DNA of 64,000 nucleotides from contig NC_046674.1 of assembly GCF_003369915.1 (NCBI RefSeq), positions 4,836,001-4,900,000 of the forward strand, read 5' to 3'. The notes beneath the pieces are model-generated. The model saw nothing but the letters and a program-made list of their open reading frames with translations. It was not told the origin of the DNA and made no database searches. How positions within the stretch are numbered: position 1 is the first letter of the stretch; every line of letters begins with the position of its first letter. The stretch comes from Drosophila miranda (lineage: Eukaryota > Arthropoda > Insecta > Diptera > Drosophilidae). This document shows, one piece after another, positions 62,275 to 64,000 of this stretch. The translations under genes were made by a program, and so were the position numbers.

Positions 62275-64000
62275 ATGCTTAAACTGCAGCCCAAACTGGA
62301 CGGGGTCCCGCAGGTGGCAGTGTCGGGCGCCACATCCACGGAGGACAGCCAACTGGACGCGATCATCGTCCAGATCGGACAGTTTGGTCGCTTCCAGGTC
62401 ACCAACTATCTGCTGCTCTGCCTGCCCATCATATGCAATGCCTTCTACTCCATCTCGTACATTTTCACCGCCAGTAATGTGGCCCACAGGTTCAATCTAT
62501 GAGTAACCTTCGCTAACCAATAACCAATACAAATTATCCGCAGATGCAATATTACCCAGTGCGACAGCTCAGATAGCAGTTACTCCGCCCCATTTCTGAA
62601 CTTTACGACCCCTCAAAGCCGTGGAGCATGGGATCAGTGCCAGCACTATGCACTCAGCTCTGAAATTGAAACTGCATCTGCAGCTTGCAATGAAAGCAAT
62701 TTTAACCAGAGTGAACTGATTAGCTGTGAAGCAGGCTTCAAGCTGGTAGAAGACGAGCGTACCATAGCAAGCGAGGTGGGCATGGGGGAGATCTAAGGAC
62801 GCAGAAATATATAATCTTTGCCGCATAATCTTTCTTTCACAGTTTGGAATCTTTTGCGGCGATCAGTGGAAGCTGTCGATGGTGGGCACAGTCAATAACA
62901 TAGGACAGTTTGTGGGAATACCCCTCGGAGGATACTTAGCAGATCGGTAAGTGATTTATGGTCTAGTGCAGAGACCCGATAGCAAGCAGATATTCCCATT
63001 CTAGATATGGTCGCAAAAGCCTGCTTGTCATAGGTGGAATTCTCAGCGCTTTCGCCGGACTGGCCCGCTCGCATGCCCCAAACTATTACAGTTTCCTAGG
63101 CTTCGAGTTCCTGGACATGGCCGTGGGCAGTACTCTCTTTCCCACCGCCTTCCTAATGGCCCTCGAGCTGGTTGGCCCGAAGCATCGCGTTGTGGCTGCC
63201 ACGTCGATCACCCTCACCTATGGACTGGCCGAGGCTGCCCTGGGCTACCTGGCTGACTTTATCAGGGATTGGCGGGTGCTGCTCCGCGTGCTATACACCC
63301 CGGCACTGCTGCACTTGATCTTTATCTGCCTGCTGCCGGAGAGCGTGCGCTGGCTGCTCAGTCAGTCGAAGGAGCTGGACGCCATGAACATTCTGCGTAA
63401 AGTGGCTCGGGTCAATCGAAAATCCTTGTCGGAGCAGCAGCTGACTGAGTTGATGCGCTCCAACCGGCAGCTAGTGGCTAAGTCTTCTGCCACAGGAGGC
63501 CACTACAGCCTGCGCCAGATTGTTCATGCTCTAGGCTGGCGCATTGCCCAGTGCTGCTTCGTGTGGTTCACCCACACCTTCATTGCCCTAGGCCTGAGCC
63601 TCAACTCCAGCGAGCTGAAGGGCAGCAAGTTCGAGAACTTTAGTATGATGGGGTTCATGCAGCTGCCGGGCTCTCTTCTGGCCACAGTTATTATGCACCG
63701 CATTGGTCGACGCTGGGCCCTAACCTCATGCATGGCGAGTTGCACACTCTTTCTACTGGCTGTACCCGCTTTGCAGGAGGGTAAGTTTTGCTTCAATTAT
63801 TCACTGGAACTACCATTTACGAAGCCAGTTCTTTTGCCAGCCTACCCGGTAACCTCCTCTGTGCTATATTTCATGGCCAAGATGACTTCTACTGGCAGCT
63901 TTGTGATTCTGTACTTCTTTACCTCTGAGATCTTCCCCACGAACTGCCGGAACAGCCTGCTCTCCTTCTGCTCGATGGTTGGTCGCTTTGGCTCCATGCT
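62275..64000 (+). CDS. SLC22-type organic cation/anion transporter (partial, cut by window end)
   Basis: Exons 62275-62489, 62544-62775, 62843-62946, 63005-63780 and 63841 to beyond 64000, with phases agreeing and introns of 54-67 nt. The frame starts MLKLQPKLDGVPQ. A first membrane helix (NYLLLCLPIICNAFYSISYIF) is followed by a large Cys-rich extracellular loop with N-glycosylation sites (NITQC, NFT, NQS), the hallmark of SLC22. The MFS motif between helices 2 and 3 is present (GGYLADRYGRKS), as is the helix 4-5 region and a cytoplasmic loop with PESVRWLLSQ. The window ends in NSLLSFCSMVGRFGSML, where the family still has two to three helices to go. It should carry small organic ions across the plasma membrane, but the substrate cannot be read from the sequence. 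Confidence 0.9.

Overview
The window is insect nuclear DNA, almost certainly from a Drosophila. The genes are split by many short GT-AG introns of about 54-70 nt, long introns are full of microsatellites, and the gene set matches fly genes: Ect4 (the SARM1 orthologue), the VAP-like gene farinelli, a KIAA0319-like PKD-repeat protein and tRNA-Leu(CAG). In D. melanogaster I recall several of these lying together on 3L (Muller element D). The density of CA/GA/GATA repeats and GC-rich simple repeats would fit an obscura-group species, but the sequence alone does not prove the species.

Layout. From 1 to about 10 kb there are three identical minus-strand tRNA-Leu(CAG) genes and an unrecognised 286-aa minus-strand gene at 7.1-8.0 kb, whose leader may carry a second overlapping reading frame. 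From 10.0 to 48.4 kb the plus strand is dominated by Ect4. I can reconstruct four alternative coding first exons (10.0, 13.1, 17.9 and 41.4 kb), shared low-complexity exons (32.9-38.6 kb), the ARM-SAM-SAM-TIR core (42.4-44.8 kb) and several alternative C-termini (44.8-48.3 kb). All junctions agree in reading phase. A complete 8-exon minus-strand gene (27.9-31.6 kb; MANEC domain, PKD repeats, one membrane segment) sits inside a large Ect4 intron. Next come fan (48.7-49.4 kb), a strange inverted-repeat locus (50.1-53.9 kb), a 6-exon HPS3-like BLOC-2 gene (56.2-61.1 kb) and the first five exons of an SLC22-type organic cation transporter cut by the window end.

The most unusual region is 50.1-53.9 kb. 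Two inverted arms of about 0.8 kb carry the same decayed, intron-containing gene fragment. The inner halves are nearly identical and the outer halves clearly diverged. The loop between them holds five copies of a tandem repeat with an exact 319-bp period. This is the architecture expected of a foldback or long-hairpin-RNA locus able to make double-stranded RNA. The parent gene is unknown to me. No transposase-like frame is visible.

Functionally, Ect4 is the injury-induced NAD-cleaving enzyme of axon degeneration. fan is an ER membrane VAP protein with a male germline role in flies. HPS3 belongs to BLOC-2, which traffics cargo to lysosome-related organelles such as eye pigment granules. The transporter is a plasma-membrane solute carrier. 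They are neighbours, not an operon.
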